From DASTFP01 sp963816855 (GTDB taxonomy: Bacteria > Verrucomicrobiota > Verrucomicrobiia > Chthoniobacterales > Terrimicrobiaceae): a stretch of DNA of 64,000 nt. Location: assembly GCA_963816855.1 (NCBI GenBank), contig CAWFMA010000003.1, positions 124,001-188,000 of the forward strand. The letters run 5' to 3'. Positions 1 through 9,343 of the stretch are shown piece after piece (the stretch's first letter is position 1; every line of letters starts with the position of its first letter). Below the pieces are notes generated by a model. That model saw only the letters and a list, made by a program, of their open reading frames with translations. It was not told the origin of the DNA and ran no database searches. A program made the position numbers and the translations under genes.

Positions 1-1051
1 AAAGAATTCTTTTCCCACCAGCACCAAGCGAGAGGGGGGCATGGTTTCCGCCGGGGGCCGCTCTTCCCCATCTAGTGCCTATGGACCCATGGAAGCGCGT
101 CTGTTCTAGGACGCATGAACTGCAAGCAACTTGCAGGAAGCTGTGCAGGGCGGCATCCCATGGACCCATGTTCGCAAGGCGTCGCGGACTTGTCATCGCG
201 CCGGGGTTGCTCCACGTTGGCGGGCATGGCCAAGCAAGCCCTCTCCCCAAACAGCGACACTGCCGAAATCCGGCAAGCAAATCGAGCGATGCGTCATCTG
301 AACATTTCAGGTCGCCGAGAGCCTGGGCTGGGCGAGTTTCGACAGTGGGAGGATCTCCTGCGGGTCGGAGATTGATCGCGGCTTTCTTCACTCACGGTAC
401 AATTCACTACTCCATCGATTCCATGCAGACTGATGCCCCAGATGCCGTAATTCCCTCCATACCCGATCCGGCGCTCTGCCCCAGGCTTTTGGCCAACAAT
501 CTGCCATTCCAATGGACAAAGCCCTACGGCGGATCCTCATCCAAGCGTGCCAGCAAAGGCTCACGGAAGTTCTCTATCGCTTGAGGGGGGCGCGCCGCCC
601 GAAAATCATCATGCGGTCCGCTCAGCGGCAGAGATGTTCTGCCAAGGATCATCGTCCTCGTCGCTGTTGGATTTTCCTTTGACTATAACTTATGACTAGT
701 GTGATTCCTGTAATTTAAATGTCCAAAATGTCAGGTAAGTCATTGAACATCAACAGTCCATCCAGAACCAGGAGGGTTCGACGATGCGAGATAAGTTTTG
801 GGCGATAGCGCTCAGCGCGGTAAATGACTCCATCGTAGCCGTCTTGGGGTGTTCTTGCTCTCCAGTCATCTGGCGAGAACACCAAGGCAGTGTAATTCTT
901 CGCGCAAGGCGGAGCCGGTGAAGACACAATTCGAAGGGACAGAGCGTTGCAACTGCTCACGTCCGAGAGTGTCATCTATCGACCGCCGTTTGCAGTGCTC
1001 CAGTTCTGTGTAAGCACCTTAAGCAGTCAGCCATTTGCTGGTTCGCTCAGA
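1..1051. other. No confident gene; noncoding or decayed DNA
   Basis: I see no recognisable gene in this first kilobase. Several short open frames overlap each other on both strands between 75 and 584 and look like chance frames. An 86-codon minus-strand frame at 715-975 ends in a hydrophobic, fairly protein-like stretch, but I recognise no family and see no clear ribosome binding site. The motif ATGGACCCATG occurs twice, near 79 and 161, without evident meaning. Confidence 0.4.
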
Positions 1052-1513
1052 CTAATCCTCGGTTAACCTTCGCCAGTTCGCGTCTGACTTCTCGATGTTG
1101 CTGTCGATATTATTCTTAAAAATCTCCAACGCGCTCTCGTTGCCACAGAGGTAAAGCTTACCCTTGTAGATAACGAAATCGCCTGGACCTTCGAAGTCGT
1201 CCAGTGCCCCTTTAAGTACCCCGTAGGCGCAAAATCCGCCATACTGCGGAGCATACCTTGCAGGATCTTTGTCAAAATCGGCTTTATCCGATGCCGAGGC
1301 AAATAAGTATCTGGCGCCCCCATAGGTGCTCTCGAGCGCCGAATTCCCTTTGATCGGCTTTCCTTGCTCGAAGTACCCGACCGCATCATGCCCCTTCAAC
1401 ATAACTCCATTACCATCTATGTTTACTTTGGCGGACTCACTTCCTTTCGCCTTATTCGGCTCATTGCTCTGAGCGAGAAGGACTGGCTTACTTAGTGCCG
1501 CGAGGACAACCAC
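1052..1513 (-). CDS. YHS-domain protein, probably exported
   Basis: This 153-residue protein has a YHS domain at roughly residues 35-130, recognisable by the G-x-D-x-V-G-Y-F-x-x-G-K-x-x-x-G opening, an F-x-S-x-x-x-K-A-x-F-x-x-x-P core and a Y-x-P-x-Y-G-G-F-C-A-Y motif. YHS domains are small folds often linked to metal handling, including copper, or to redox proteins. The N terminus is hydrophobic and ends in an A-Q-S type cleavage site, so it is probably secreted to the periplasm. A GTG start is used, because an in-frame stop lies eight codons further upstream. The exact role is unknown and it has no operon partner here. Confidence 0.8.
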   Translation of the reverse strand: MVVLAALSKPVLLAQSNEPNKAKGSESAKVNIDGNGVMLKGHDAVGYFEQGKPIKGNSALESTYGGARYLFASASDKADFDKDPARYAPQYGGFCAYGVLKGALDDFEGPGDFVIYKGKLYLCGNESALEIFKNNIDSNIEKSDANWRRLTED

Positions 1514-1927
1514 TGCTGCAACGGAGACCCGCAGTTATAGAGTGTAGAAATCTTTTCATAATCTGACTGCCGAAAACGGCGTTTATACGACCCTCCTTCA
1601 ATTGGTGTTCTTACTCCCTCCTAGAGCAAGTCTTGCACACATCGTCTAGACAAGCGCCGAACGAAAATCACTCGACAGCCTTGTCGGCTCTGCACCAAAA
1701 TAGAGCGCCAGATAAGGGAATCGAACGAATAGACGTTCGAGGGAACTCTCGTGGTCGAAATTACACGAAATTCGATCTGAACGCAAAGAGATTCTGAGTG
1801 TCGTCGCACACTGTTGAGGCTCGATCCACCCGCTCGAAGATCAGGTTTGATCGCCTACGAAAGAACATTACAGAGCCGCTTGCTACGCTTAAGGCGATTA
1901 ACAATTGCTAGCGGTTCGATAAGCGCA
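1514..1927. other. Intergenic stretch, nothing recognised
   Basis: About 410 bases separate the YHS gene from the end of the WD40 gene. A 62-codon minus-strand frame at 1621-1809 has no resemblance to a known protein. I see no RNA gene and no clear terminator. Confidence 0.4.
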
Positions 1928-3679
1928 TCATCTAGGAATCGCGTCCAGAACTTTTAGTCGGAGGCGCTGAGCGGATAGGTTCGCTGGATCTGCCAGAAGC
2001 GCGTTATCGACCGCGGTCAGCGCAAGTTCGGGAAGATGTTGTCCTAGCAGCATCTCGCCGGCGCGCATGCAGACAACACTGTCTTTCGGGAGCCTCGCCA
2101 AACCGAATGAGCGAAGAAAGTCAGCGCGCTTCGAGTCGGTTTCAAACACTGCCAACGCGATATGAAGCAATGGGTTATCGGGGAGGAAAACTAAAGCGTT
2201 TCGGACCCATTCTTCGCTGACATTTGGATTCGTGAGAAGGGTGTTGTCCACCCACTCGGCAACTTTGACGTCGCTCGCCGGAGAGACCGTTCGATCGCCT
2301 CCGGTGCTAAAAAACCATCGTATGAAGCGCGGGCTGGGACCAAAGCCTTGTGCCAAATCCTTCAATCCCTTTGTCAGCTTCGATCTGCTTTCTTCGTTGA
2401 CTGCGACGAGCGAGCCGTCGTTTGAAAAATGAAGTCCGCTCGCTATATCTGAGAGCGATTCGACTTGCTGCGCTGGGGAGCTGGCCATCGAAACGGAGGA
2501 ACCTGTTCTCGTTATGTTATGAGCGGATTCCTTCACTTGGCGAGCTAACTCAGCTGGAGTAGCGGTATCCCAGAGTTTAGCGGTTTTGTCCCAGCTTGCG
2601 GTCAGAATCCGAGCACCATCAGGGCTAAACGCCGCCCACCAGACTGTACCCTGATGGTCAAAGGAGGCGATGAGCTTGCCTGAGGCCGCGTCCCAGAGTT
2701 TGGCGGTGTTGTCTGCGCTCGCCGTCAGGATCCGACTGCCGTCCGGACTAAACGCCACGCAGTAGACGCCAGCCTGATGGGCAAAAGAGGCGATCAGCTC
2801 GCCCGAGGCCGCGTCCCAGAGTTTGGCGGTCTTGTCCGCGCTCGCCGTCAGGATCCGTCTGCCGTCCGGACTAAACGCTACCCTTCGGACGGTGTCTTCA
2901 TGGGTAAAGGAAGCGACCAGCTTCCCTGAGTCCACATCCCAGAGCTTGGCGGTTTTGTCCGCACTCGCCGTCAGGATTCGAGCACCATCGGGACTAAACA
3001 CCGCGGCGTTGACCTCATCCAGATGGGCGAAGGAGGCGATGAGCTTGCCCGAGGTCGGATCCCAAAGCTTGGCGGTTTTGTCCGCACTCGCCGTCAGGAT
3101 TCGAGCACCATCGGGACTAAACACCGCGGCGTTGACCTCATCCAGATGGGCGAAGGAGGCGATGAGCTTGCCAGAGGTCGGATCCCAGAGCTTGGCGGTT
3201 TTGTCCGCACTCCCTGTCAAAATCCGGGCACCATCCGGACTAAACGCCACGGCTTTAACCGTAGCCTGATGAGCGAAGGAGGCGATCAAATTGACCGAGG
3301 CCGCATCCCACAGCTTGGCGGTGTTATCTGCGCTTCCCGTCAGGATCCGAGCACCGTCGGGACTAAACGCCGCAGCGCTAACCCCATCCTGATGGGCAAA
3401 GGAGGCGATCAGCTTGCCCAAGGCCACATCCCAGAGTTTGGCGGTCTTGTCCGTGCTCGCCGTCAGGATCCTGGCACCGTCGGGACTAAATGCCGCCCAC
3501 TGAACCCCATCCTGATGGGCAAAGGATGTGATCAGCTCGCCCGAGGCAACATCCCAGAGCTTAGCGGTCTTGTCCGTGCTTGCCGTCAGGATCCGAGCAC
3601 CGTCCGGACTAAAGCCACGTGAGTAACCCCATCCTGATGGGCAAAAGAGGCGATCAACTTGCCCGAGGCCGCATCCCAC
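1928..3679 (-). CDS. WD40 repeats plus C-terminal TPR-like tail (3' piece)
   Basis: This 583-codon frame carries about nine WD40 blades of 42 residues, each with the signature F-S-P-D-G-x-R-I-L-T-A-S-x-D-x-T-A-K-L-W-D. A helical, TPR-like tail of about 190 residues follows and ends the protein. The blades are near-identical, which points to recent duplication or homogenisation. The frame has no ribosome binding site of its own and its first residues are out-of-frame translation, so it is the 3' part of the upstream kinase gene. WD40 propellers usually act as protein-binding platforms or sensors. Confidence 0.7.
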   Translation of the reverse strand: MGCGLGQVDRLFCPSGWGYSRGFSPDGARILTASTDKTAKLWDVASGELITSFAHQDGVQWAAFSPDGARILTASTDKTAKLWDVALGKLIASFAHQDGVSAAAFSPDGARILTGSADNTAKLWDAASVNLIASFAHQATVKAVAFSPDGARILTGSADKTAKLWDPTSGKLIASFAHLDEVNAAVFSPDGARILTASADKTAKLWDPTSGKLIASFAHLDEVNAAVFSPDGARILTASADKTAKLWDVDSGKLVASFTHEDTVRRVAFSPDGRRILTASADKTAKLWDAASGELIASFAHQAGVYCVAFSPDGSRILTASADNTAKLWDAASGKLIASFDHQGTVWWAAFSPDGARILTASWDKTAKLWDTATPAELARQVKESAHNITRTGSSVSMASSPAQQVESLSDIASGLHFSNDGSLVAVNEESRSKLTKGLKDLAQGFGPSPRFIRWFFSTGGDRTVSPASDVKVAEWVDNTLLTNPNVSEEWVRNALVFLPDNPLLHIALAVFETDSKRADFLRSFGLARLPKDSVVCMRAGEMLLGQHLPELALTAVDNALLADPANLSAQRLRLKVLDAIPR

Positions 3680-3768
3680 AGCTTGGCAGTTTTGTCCATG
3701 CTTGCCGTCAGGATCCGAGCGCCATCCGGACTAAACTCCGCGCCGTAGAGGCCCATCCTGATGATCAA
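3586..3768 (-). CDS. WD40 blade fragment between two frameshifts
   Basis: A 60-codon frame holds a single WD40 blade of the same array. It is joined to the preceding piece by a one-base insertion near 3765 and to the following piece by a one-base deletion near 3612. It is not an independent gene. Confidence 0.55.
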   Translation of the reverse strand: MIIRMGLYGAEFSPDGARILTASMDKTAKLWDAASGKLIASFAHQDGVTHVALVRTVLGS

Positions 3769-4249
3769 AGGAGGCGATCAACTTGCCCGAGGCCGCATCC
3801 CAGAGCTTGGCGGTTTTGTCCCAGCTTGCCGTCAGGATCCGAGCGCCGTCCGGACTAAACTCCGCGCTGTTGACCTCGCCCTGATGAGGGAAGGAGGCAA
3901 TCAGCTTGCCGGAGGCCGCATCCCAGAGCTTGGCGGTGTTGTCCCAGCTTGCCGTCAGGATCCGACCACCGTCCGGACTAAACTCTGCCCGGCTAACGAT
4001 TCCCTGATGCTCAAAGGAGGCGATGAGTTTGCCGGAGGCCGCATCCCAGAGCTTGGCGGTTTTGTCCCTGCTTGCCGTCAGGATCCGAGCACCGTCCGGA
4101 CTAAACTCCGCATCGTTGACCTCGCCCTGATGACTAAACGAGACGATAAGCTTGCCGGAGGTCGCATCCCAGAGCTTGGCGGTTTTGTCTCTGCTTGCCG
4201 TCAGGATCCGAGTGCCGTCCGGACTAAACACCGCGCCGTTGACACTCAT
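3731..4249 (-). CDS. WD40 repeat fragment (four blades)
   Basis: This 172-codon frame holds four 42-residue WD40 blades with D-x-T-A-K-L-W-D endings. Its apparent ATG lies in the middle of a blade, in a stretch that carries two extra bases compared with sister repeats. It is therefore a continuation of the upstream frame rather than a new gene. Confidence 0.6.
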   Translation of the reverse strand: MSVNGAVFSPDGTRILTASRDKTAKLWDATSGKLIVSFSHQGEVNDAEFSPDGARILTASRDKTAKLWDAASGKLIASFEHQGIVSRAEFSPDGGRILTASWDNTAKLWDAASGKLIASFPHQGEVNSAEFSPDGARILTASWDKTAKLWDAASGKLIASFDHQDGPLRRGV

Positions 4250-5160
4250 CCTGATGACTCAAAGGAGGCGATGAGCCTGCCAGAGACCGGGTCCCAGAGC
4301 TTGGCAGTCTTGTCTGCGCTCGCTGTCAGGATCCGCGCACCGTCTGGACTAAACGCCGCATAATAGACAATACCCTGATGGGCAAAGGAGGCGATCAGCT
4401 TGCCCGAGGCCGCGTCCCAGAGCTTGGCAGTTTCGTCCCAGCTTGCCGTCAGGATCCGAGCACCGTCGGGACTAAACACCGCCCGACGGACCGTATCCTG
4501 ATGGGCAAAGGAGGCGATGAGCGGCGGCAGCGCCTTTTCACGATGAACGATTAGTTCTTGGAAGAATCGTTGTGAAGCAACTTGATTTTCCGGGTCAAAC
4601 TTGATCGCACGCGCCAGAAGAGCGATACCTTCCCGCCACTCTCCTAGCTGGAACTGACGCTCGGCTTGGCTGAAGCTTGTCCAACTCGCCTGCCTCAGCT
4701 GCTCCTGTAGCTTCGCGGCTAGCTCTGCTTCAGATTTAAAGGCTTGGGCTGCGCTTTGACGCTGGCGTTCAGCTCGGAACCATTGAAACCCGGCAATGAT
4801 TGCTAGAACGGTGATCGCTGCCGTTACCGCGTAGCGAATCCGCTCTTGAGCGTGTTTCCGCCGTTTCCGCTCCGCAACGCTCCCGTGGATATAATCGGTC
4901 TGGTCTCGGCTCAGCGACGATCCAAAGTCTTTGACCAGCTTTTCACCTTCTGCCAAGGGAAGTCCCGGTCCCAGCAAGTCATCCTTTTGTTTTCCACGAC
5001 TCAGCCAGAGCTTCATACTGGAATCCAGGCGATCCCGCATGCGCAGAAACTCGCGGTTCTCGGTAAGCCACTCTTTGACCCGTTGCCATTCCCGCAGGAG
5101 CGCTTCGTGCGCAACACGCACGGTAACCTCTCCCTGCGGGTCGGTGTCTGCGACTAACAA
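4246..5160 (-). CDS. nSTAND1 C-terminal part, TM helix and first WD40 blades
   Basis: This 304-codon frame starts inside the typical STAND sequence V-R-V-A-H-E-A-L-L-R-E-W followed by an N-R-E-F-L-R-x-R-D-R-L segment. Matching coding sequence can be read in this frame upstream to about 5200, past the apparent start. A single transmembrane helix (AVTAAITVLAIIAGF) follows at about residues 110-127, then a coiled-coil-like Q/A/E-rich stretch, a TPR-like helix pair and the first two WD40 blades. The helix implies a membrane-anchored protein with the kinase and NTPase on one side and the propellers on the other. Confidence 0.65.
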   Translation of the reverse strand: MLVADTDPQGEVTVRVAHEALLREWQRVKEWLTENREFLRMRDRLDSSMKLWLSRGKQKDDLLGPGLPLAEGEKLVKDFGSSLSRDQTDYIHGSVAERKRRKHAQERIRYAVTAAITVLAIIAGFQWFRAERQRQSAAQAFKSEAELAAKLQEQLRQASWTSFSQAERQFQLGEWREGIALLARAIKFDPENQVASQRFFQELIVHREKALPPLIASFAHQDTVRRAVFSPDGARILTASWDETAKLWDAASGKLIASFAHQGIVYYAAFSPDGARILTASADKTAKLWDPVSGRLIASFESSG

Positions 5161-8117
5161 CCGCTTTTCAACGAATAGATCGACAAAGCCTTTTGCGCCG
5201 GCTTCTGATCATTGTCATTCTCGTCTGAGCTAACGAAATCACGGTAAGGCACCGTCCGTCGGTTGGGCACTTCCTCTTCGCCCTGGCCCAACGTCACAAG
5301 ATACCGCATGACCAAAGGAAACGCCCTTTGTTCATGCAGTCGCAACGTGCTGAATACCGCCTCGGCGTGCTTGGCAAGCGCACCTCTCAGTTCGCCTACT
5401 TCCTCATAATCCGACCACCGGAGCAAGTTATCACCCCGGATGTCCTGCTGCTCGTAGAGCAACGACAAAACATGCTCGAGCAACGGCAAGGATTCCGGGG
5501 TGACAGCGGCAGCATCGCGCAACGCTTGATCCAGGCGTTGGCCAGTTTCGCGGTCTTCTTCGAAGTGTAGACCGGCTGCTTCGGCCGGTAGCCGGATCAT
5601 GTTCCCAAGCTCGTAAGGCGTCGGCGGCCGGAGATCAAATTTTCCACTCGGCTTGGCGAGCTCGACCAGATCCGGGAACTCCTGATACCGCGGGTAGAAG
5701 TCACTCCGTAACGTCGCCAGGATAAAGACTCGGCCGCTCCGAACCAAACCGGCGATCGCGGAAATATATTTCTGCCTAACCTCTAGTGAAAAACCGGACG
5801 TGAACAATTCCTCGAGCTGGTCAATCACCAACGCCAAACGGGCTTTCGGTAGCTCAAGCCTCTCCCTGCGCTCTCGAGCTTGGTCCGCGTCGTCCAATCT
5901 TCCTGATTCCCGCAGTTGCCGCTCTCTTTCCTTCAGGGAATGGGACTGCTGAATTTTCCATTCCCGCGCGGCGTGATCCAGCGCATCCCGGACCCGGAGC
6001 GCGACGCTGTCGGAGTGTTCCCTCAATTCGGTTGCAAGGTCGCGGATTGCGTTCCGTGATTCTGAGTCCTGCAAGGCGGGCAGCGCAGCGGGCTCCAGCA
6101 GTGCGGCCGCCAAGGCATCGAAGCAATCACCTCCGCTCGCACCGGCTCCAGGTGTGGTTACCGACCACCGCCACAGCCCGACCCCTTCAATGGTTTCGGG
6201 CTGCGTTAACAACGGAAGCACGCCCGCTCGTATCAGCGAGCTTTTTCCTGAGCCGCTCGCACCAACTACCAGCACGAACGGCCGTTGCGCTCTGACTTGT
6301 GCTTCCAGGGCTTCCAACACTTCCCCGATCGCTTTCGTTCTACCGTGGAAGATCGGGGCGTGTTCGAAATCAAAGAAATCCAACCCGCGGAACGGACAGG
6401 ATTTCCACCGGCGCACTTTCCTGCCCAAGACTTCTTGTCCGACCTCCCGTTCCACCTGACCCGACAAAAAGGTATGGAAATGTTCCCGAAAGAGCTCCTC
6501 AAACTCCTGCAGGTCGCGATAGTTGTTGCACGTCCCGGCGAAGTTCTCCTCGCTGTTCTTTTCCCAGCGCGCAAAGAACTCCTGTAAGGAGTTCCATTGC
6601 CGAATAAAGACTTCGCACTCCTCTTTTGGTTCCAACGGCGGTGTCGGCTTCGAGCAGTTGCGATAAACGTGCAAAACCGGAACGCCTCTATTCTTTTTTG
6701 CGTGGTCCAGCGCCCAGGCAACTTCGTATTCCGTTCCCGAGCCGGGTGAACCGCCATCCGGCATCGTCAAGGTCGGGTCCAGCAGGACGCCGAGTCGGGA
6801 CCAAAGGATAGAAATCACCAGATCAAATTCCGCCGTGTTCGGGATCTGTCCCCGGCATCCCGCTTCCGATTGGAACCTCTGATATTCCAAAAAATAGGGA
6901 CAGAGGACCAACGGCGGGTGATTCTCGGGTTCAGTTTCCGGTTCACCATTTTCTTCTGCCAGGCGTTGGAAATTTGAAAACGTGACACTTACCGGGACGT
7001 TAAACTCACCAGCAACCGAGCGAATCGCTCGATCCGCCAGAATCCGCTCCTTTTGGACATCGCCCGTGGAGGAGATGAAAACCCGGATGGTCTTCATGAG
7101 AGGACTCCCCGCGTCGATAGCTCCCCTTACCATCGGCATCACCTTCAAGAGCTCAGCTGGACTCTGGAAGCGTCGCGCCGGATCCTTCTCTAGGAGCACC
7201 TCAAGCAGAACGACGAGCGGCTGTGGGACACCTCCGAGTTGTTCGACAAGCAAGCGGACGCGCTGATGCTGATACATCGCATCAGCGGAAGAGCCCCGGA
7301 ATGGCGCCTTGCCCATCAGCATCTCCCAGAGCGTCACGCCAAGTGAGTAGAGATCCGAACGGATGTCTACGTCCGCTCCGGCGAGTTGCTCGGGACTGGC
7401 GAACTGCGGTGTTCCCGCGAAAACTCCGGGCCGTGAAATTGTAGTCAGAGAACCTAGTTCGCTGACCGCCTTCGCCAGTCCAAGGTCGATAATTTTCGCG
7501 GTCACAGCGCCGCCTTCCTCCAAGCTCACCATGATGTTGCCTGGTTTGATGTCCCGGTGGACAAGGCCTTTCTTGTGCACCGCAGCCAGACCGGCGGCGA
7601 CCTGCGCCGTAATTTCCAACGCCAGCTTCGTATCAAGCCGGCCCGAGCGTTTGATGAGATTCTCGAGGGTCTCTCCCTCGACGAACTCCATCGCGTAGAA
7701 GTAATCCTCGGCACTTCTGCCTAGATGGAAGACTGAGGCGACATTCGGGTGACGAACACTGGCCGCCGCACGCGCTTCGCGCAAAAAACGAAGCCGAGCC
7801 GATTCGTCACCGAGATATCGCTCATTGATGACTTTCAATGTCACCGGGCATCGCAGGTCAACGTCGAACGCCTTGTAAGTGATCCCCATCGCGCCGCGAC
7901 CCAGCTCGACAGGCTTCCCGTCTTCGCCCTTGACAAGCTCATAGTGCTCAAAACGTTCCGCCCCCCCATTGAGCACAGCCGCGCTAAGAGCTTGTTCTGA
8001 AAAAGGCTCCGTTTCTTCATCCGAGGCTCTCCGCAACATGCAGACCGGACAGAATTCCACTGCCCCGGAAAGCTCGTTGCCGCAACCCGGGCAGACCCGC
8101 CTGTCCACCGCTTTCAT
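5154..8117 (-). CDS. Ser/Thr protein kinase with DUF4062 and nSTAND1 NTPase (5' piece)
   Basis: This 987-codon frame begins with a four-Cys zinc ribbon (C9-x2-C12 and C23-x2-C26). Next comes a PknB-type kinase with the glycine loop G-R-G-A-M-G, the catalytic H-R-D-I-K-P-G-N, a D-L-G in place of D-F-G, and the S-P-E of the activation segment. A DUF4062 domain follows (I-R-V-F-I-S-S-T-x-D-V-x-x-E-R), then an nSTAND1 NTPase introduced by P-F-R-G-L-x-F-F with Walker A GASGSGKSS and Walker B L-A-L-V-I-D-Q-L-E-E-L. DUF4062 and nSTAND modules are known from signalling and NTP-dependent conflict systems. The frame ends about 13 codons after a frameshift near 5195. Confidence 0.8.
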   Translation of the reverse strand: MKAVDRRVCPGCGNELSGAVEFCPVCMLRRASDEETEPFSEQALSAAVLNGGAERFEHYELVKGEDGKPVELGRGAMGITYKAFDVDLRCPVTLKVINERYLGDESARLRFLREARAAASVRHPNVASVFHLGRSAEDYFYAMEFVEGETLENLIKRSGRLDTKLALEITAQVAAGLAAVHKKGLVHRDIKPGNIMVSLEEGGAVTAKIIDLGLAKAVSELGSLTTISRPGVFAGTPQFASPEQLAGADVDIRSDLYSLGVTLWEMLMGKAPFRGSSADAMYQHQRVRLLVEQLGGVPQPLVVLLEVLLEKDPARRFQSPAELLKVMPMVRGAIDAGSPLMKTIRVFISSTGDVQKERILADRAIRSVAGEFNVPVSVTFSNFQRLAEENGEPETEPENHPPLVLCPYFLEYQRFQSEAGCRGQIPNTAEFDLVISILWSRLGVLLDPTLTMPDGGSPGSGTEYEVAWALDHAKKNRGVPVLHVYRNCSKPTPPLEPKEECEVFIRQWNSLQEFFARWEKNSEENFAGTCNNYRDLQEFEELFREHFHTFLSGQVEREVGQEVLGRKVRRWKSCPFRGLDFFDFEHAPIFHGRTKAIGEVLEALEAQVRAQRPFVLVVGASGSGKSSLIRAGVLPLLTQPETIEGVGLWRWSVTTPGAGASGGDCFDALAAALLEPAALPALQDSESRNAIRDLATELREHSDSVALRVRDALDHAAREWKIQQSHSLKERERQLRESGRLDDADQARERRERLELPKARLALVIDQLEELFTSGFSLEVRQKYISAIAGLVRSGRVFILATLRSDFYPRYQEFPDLVELAKPSGKFDLRPPTPYELGNMIRLPAEAAGLHFEEDRETGQRLDQALRDAAAVTPESLPLLEHVLSLLYEQQDIRGDNLLRWSDYEEVGELRGALAKHAEAVFSTLRLHEQRAFPLVMRYLVTLGQGEEEVPNRRTVPYRDFVSSDENDNDQKPAQKALSIYSLKSGC

Positions 8118-8866
8118 GGACCCAACCGCCGTTCAGGTACCATAAGAGATTCGAAAAGGGTCTCAGCCCTTTCGTCGATCTTCACTAAAGTGCACTTCTC
8201 TCGTGGCGCGTGACTCTGCGCCGCCCTTACGACGATCGTCCCGCGAATGTTGTGAGAACTCGCCGCGCCCTCCGCTCCCGGACCATGGCCGCGTTTCACG
8301 AAGAAGTAGGTCTTTCCCAACGATACTGGGCAAAAGCCCGTTTAGAAACAAAATTTGTGAAGCTCTGGAACCTTTCCCAGTTCTGTAACGAGCGAGAGCT
8401 ACACTTCCCGCCCACGATTGCGAACGCCACTTCGACACCAGTGCGACATCGATTCGGAAGGTGGTACGGTTATTTCGGCAACCTGCGTGATCCCCCTCCA
8501 AACTGCAGCGACTTCGATGAGCCAGAAGGAATTTCGGGGGATGAAAAGCGTCAAACTGTCGGGTCGAGGCGCAGCATAAAGCAGTGCCACCATTGGTGGT
8601 GCCGCATGCGCTTTATGGCAGCGCTCAAGGAGGCAAGCCTTTTCAACGCATCGCCCATTCACCTGATGATCCGGTCACCGCGTTCGCGACGCATGACAGG
8701 CCAGCCGTCGAGCGCTATACGTTACGTCTTTCGTGAGACAGTGACGCAAAGTGCGAATAAGAATTCGATTATATTGACCCGAGGTACGAGAACTTCCTCG
8801 TTGATGGTAGAGGGGTTCGAGCCATAGCTTATGAAAGACTAGGAAACACCGGTAGGAGACGATGAG
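8118..8866. other. Intergenic region, no gene recognised
   Basis: About 750 bases upstream of the kinase gene contain overlapping short frames on both strands but nothing I recognise as a protein or RNA. It should contain the promoter of the kinase gene, but I cannot point to a convincing -35/-10 pair. Confidence 0.4.
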
Positions 8867-9295
8867 ATGCAACAGAAATACCAAGCTGATCCGAAGACAG
8901 TCCAAGAAATTTGCGAGTTTGTTAGGCCGTATGAAAAAAGATTCAACGAACACGACTAGGTCGCCGTCGCTGCACTCTGCACTGAAGACGCCATTCAGAT
9001 TGGAACAGAGGGTCCGGTTTGCGGTCGCGAGGCGATAGAAAAGAAGTATGCCGAGTTATTCCAGCGATTGCGTCCCACCGACATTGTGTGCACGGTTGAT
9101 CAAGTGAGTGCTATTGGTAATGTCTCGTGGAACTCGGGAGGACGGAGTTGCACTCTCCAAGGTGAGAACGGTGCGGTGCCGATCAACGGTTATCGTTTAG
9201 ATGTACTGATCCGCGACGGCGACGTTTGGAAAGAATGCATTTCATGCTCAACGGTCGCCGCACCCAAGATGACTAATGCTAAATCTTCGCAGTAA
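8867..9295 (+). pseudogene. SnoaL/NTF2-like protein with in-frame amber stop
   Basis: From the ATG at 8867, with a TAGGAGA box just upstream, the frame encodes a 142-residue protein. It resembles SnoaL-like/NTF2-like proteins of the 'ketosteroid isomerase homologue' type: Y-x-x-x-F-N-x-H-D, then A-A-L-x-T-x-D-A, then a G-x-E-x-V-x-G-R-E-A-I-E-x-x-Y segment, and a G-Y-R-L-D-V-L-I-R-D-G-D-x-W close to the end. A TAG at 8957-8959 replaces codon 31, where homologues usually have a hydrophobic or acidic residue after the conserved H-D. The rest of the frame is intact to 9295. Either the gene died recently or a single base was miscalled. Confidence 0.6.
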
Positions 9296-9343
9296 CAGTT
9301 CTTTATAATAACTTACCTGAGCGTCTTTCCCCTGCTCGCTTCT

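Larger units (their letters stand above)
2560..4525 (-). repeat. 126-bp tandem repeats encoding WD40 blades
   Basis: About sixteen direct repeats of 126 bp (42 codons) run through this stretch, each encoding one WD40 blade. On the plus strand the recurring core reads as 'gcggt(t/c)ttgtcc' followed by 'gccgtcaggatccgagcacc'. Two neighbouring units around 3020-3270 are almost identical over their full length. Such an array recombines easily and is also hard to assemble, which is relevant to the frameshifts found inside it. Confidence 0.85.
1928..8117 (-). pseudogene. Giant kinase-DUF4062-nSTAND1-WD40 gene broken by frameshifts
   Basis: Read across four frame changes, this is one gene of about 2,060 codons. 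In order it encodes a zinc ribbon, a Ser/Thr protein kinase, a DUF4062 domain, an nSTAND1 P-loop NTPase, a transmembrane helix, about 16 WD40 repeats and a C-terminal TPR-like segment. The frame changes are near 5191-5198 (by the AAAA/TTTT run), 4248 (two extra bases), 3765 (one extra base by CCC) and 3612 (one base missing). In each case the protein resumes in another frame exactly where the family sequence would continue. This fits either a decaying gene or uncorrected assembly errors in a repetitive region. The separate pieces are listed next. Confidence 0.75.

Noticed and set aside
715..975. 86-codon minus-strand frame as a hypothetical protein
   Set aside because: Its end looks protein-like, but there is no homology I recognise, no ribosome binding site and no neighbour to support it.
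2823..4363. Repeated plus-strand frames in the WD40 region, and the array considered as a CRISPR
   Set aside because: The frames merely mirror the 126-bp WD40 coding repeats. The units are contiguous coding repeats without spacers, so this is not a CRISPR array.
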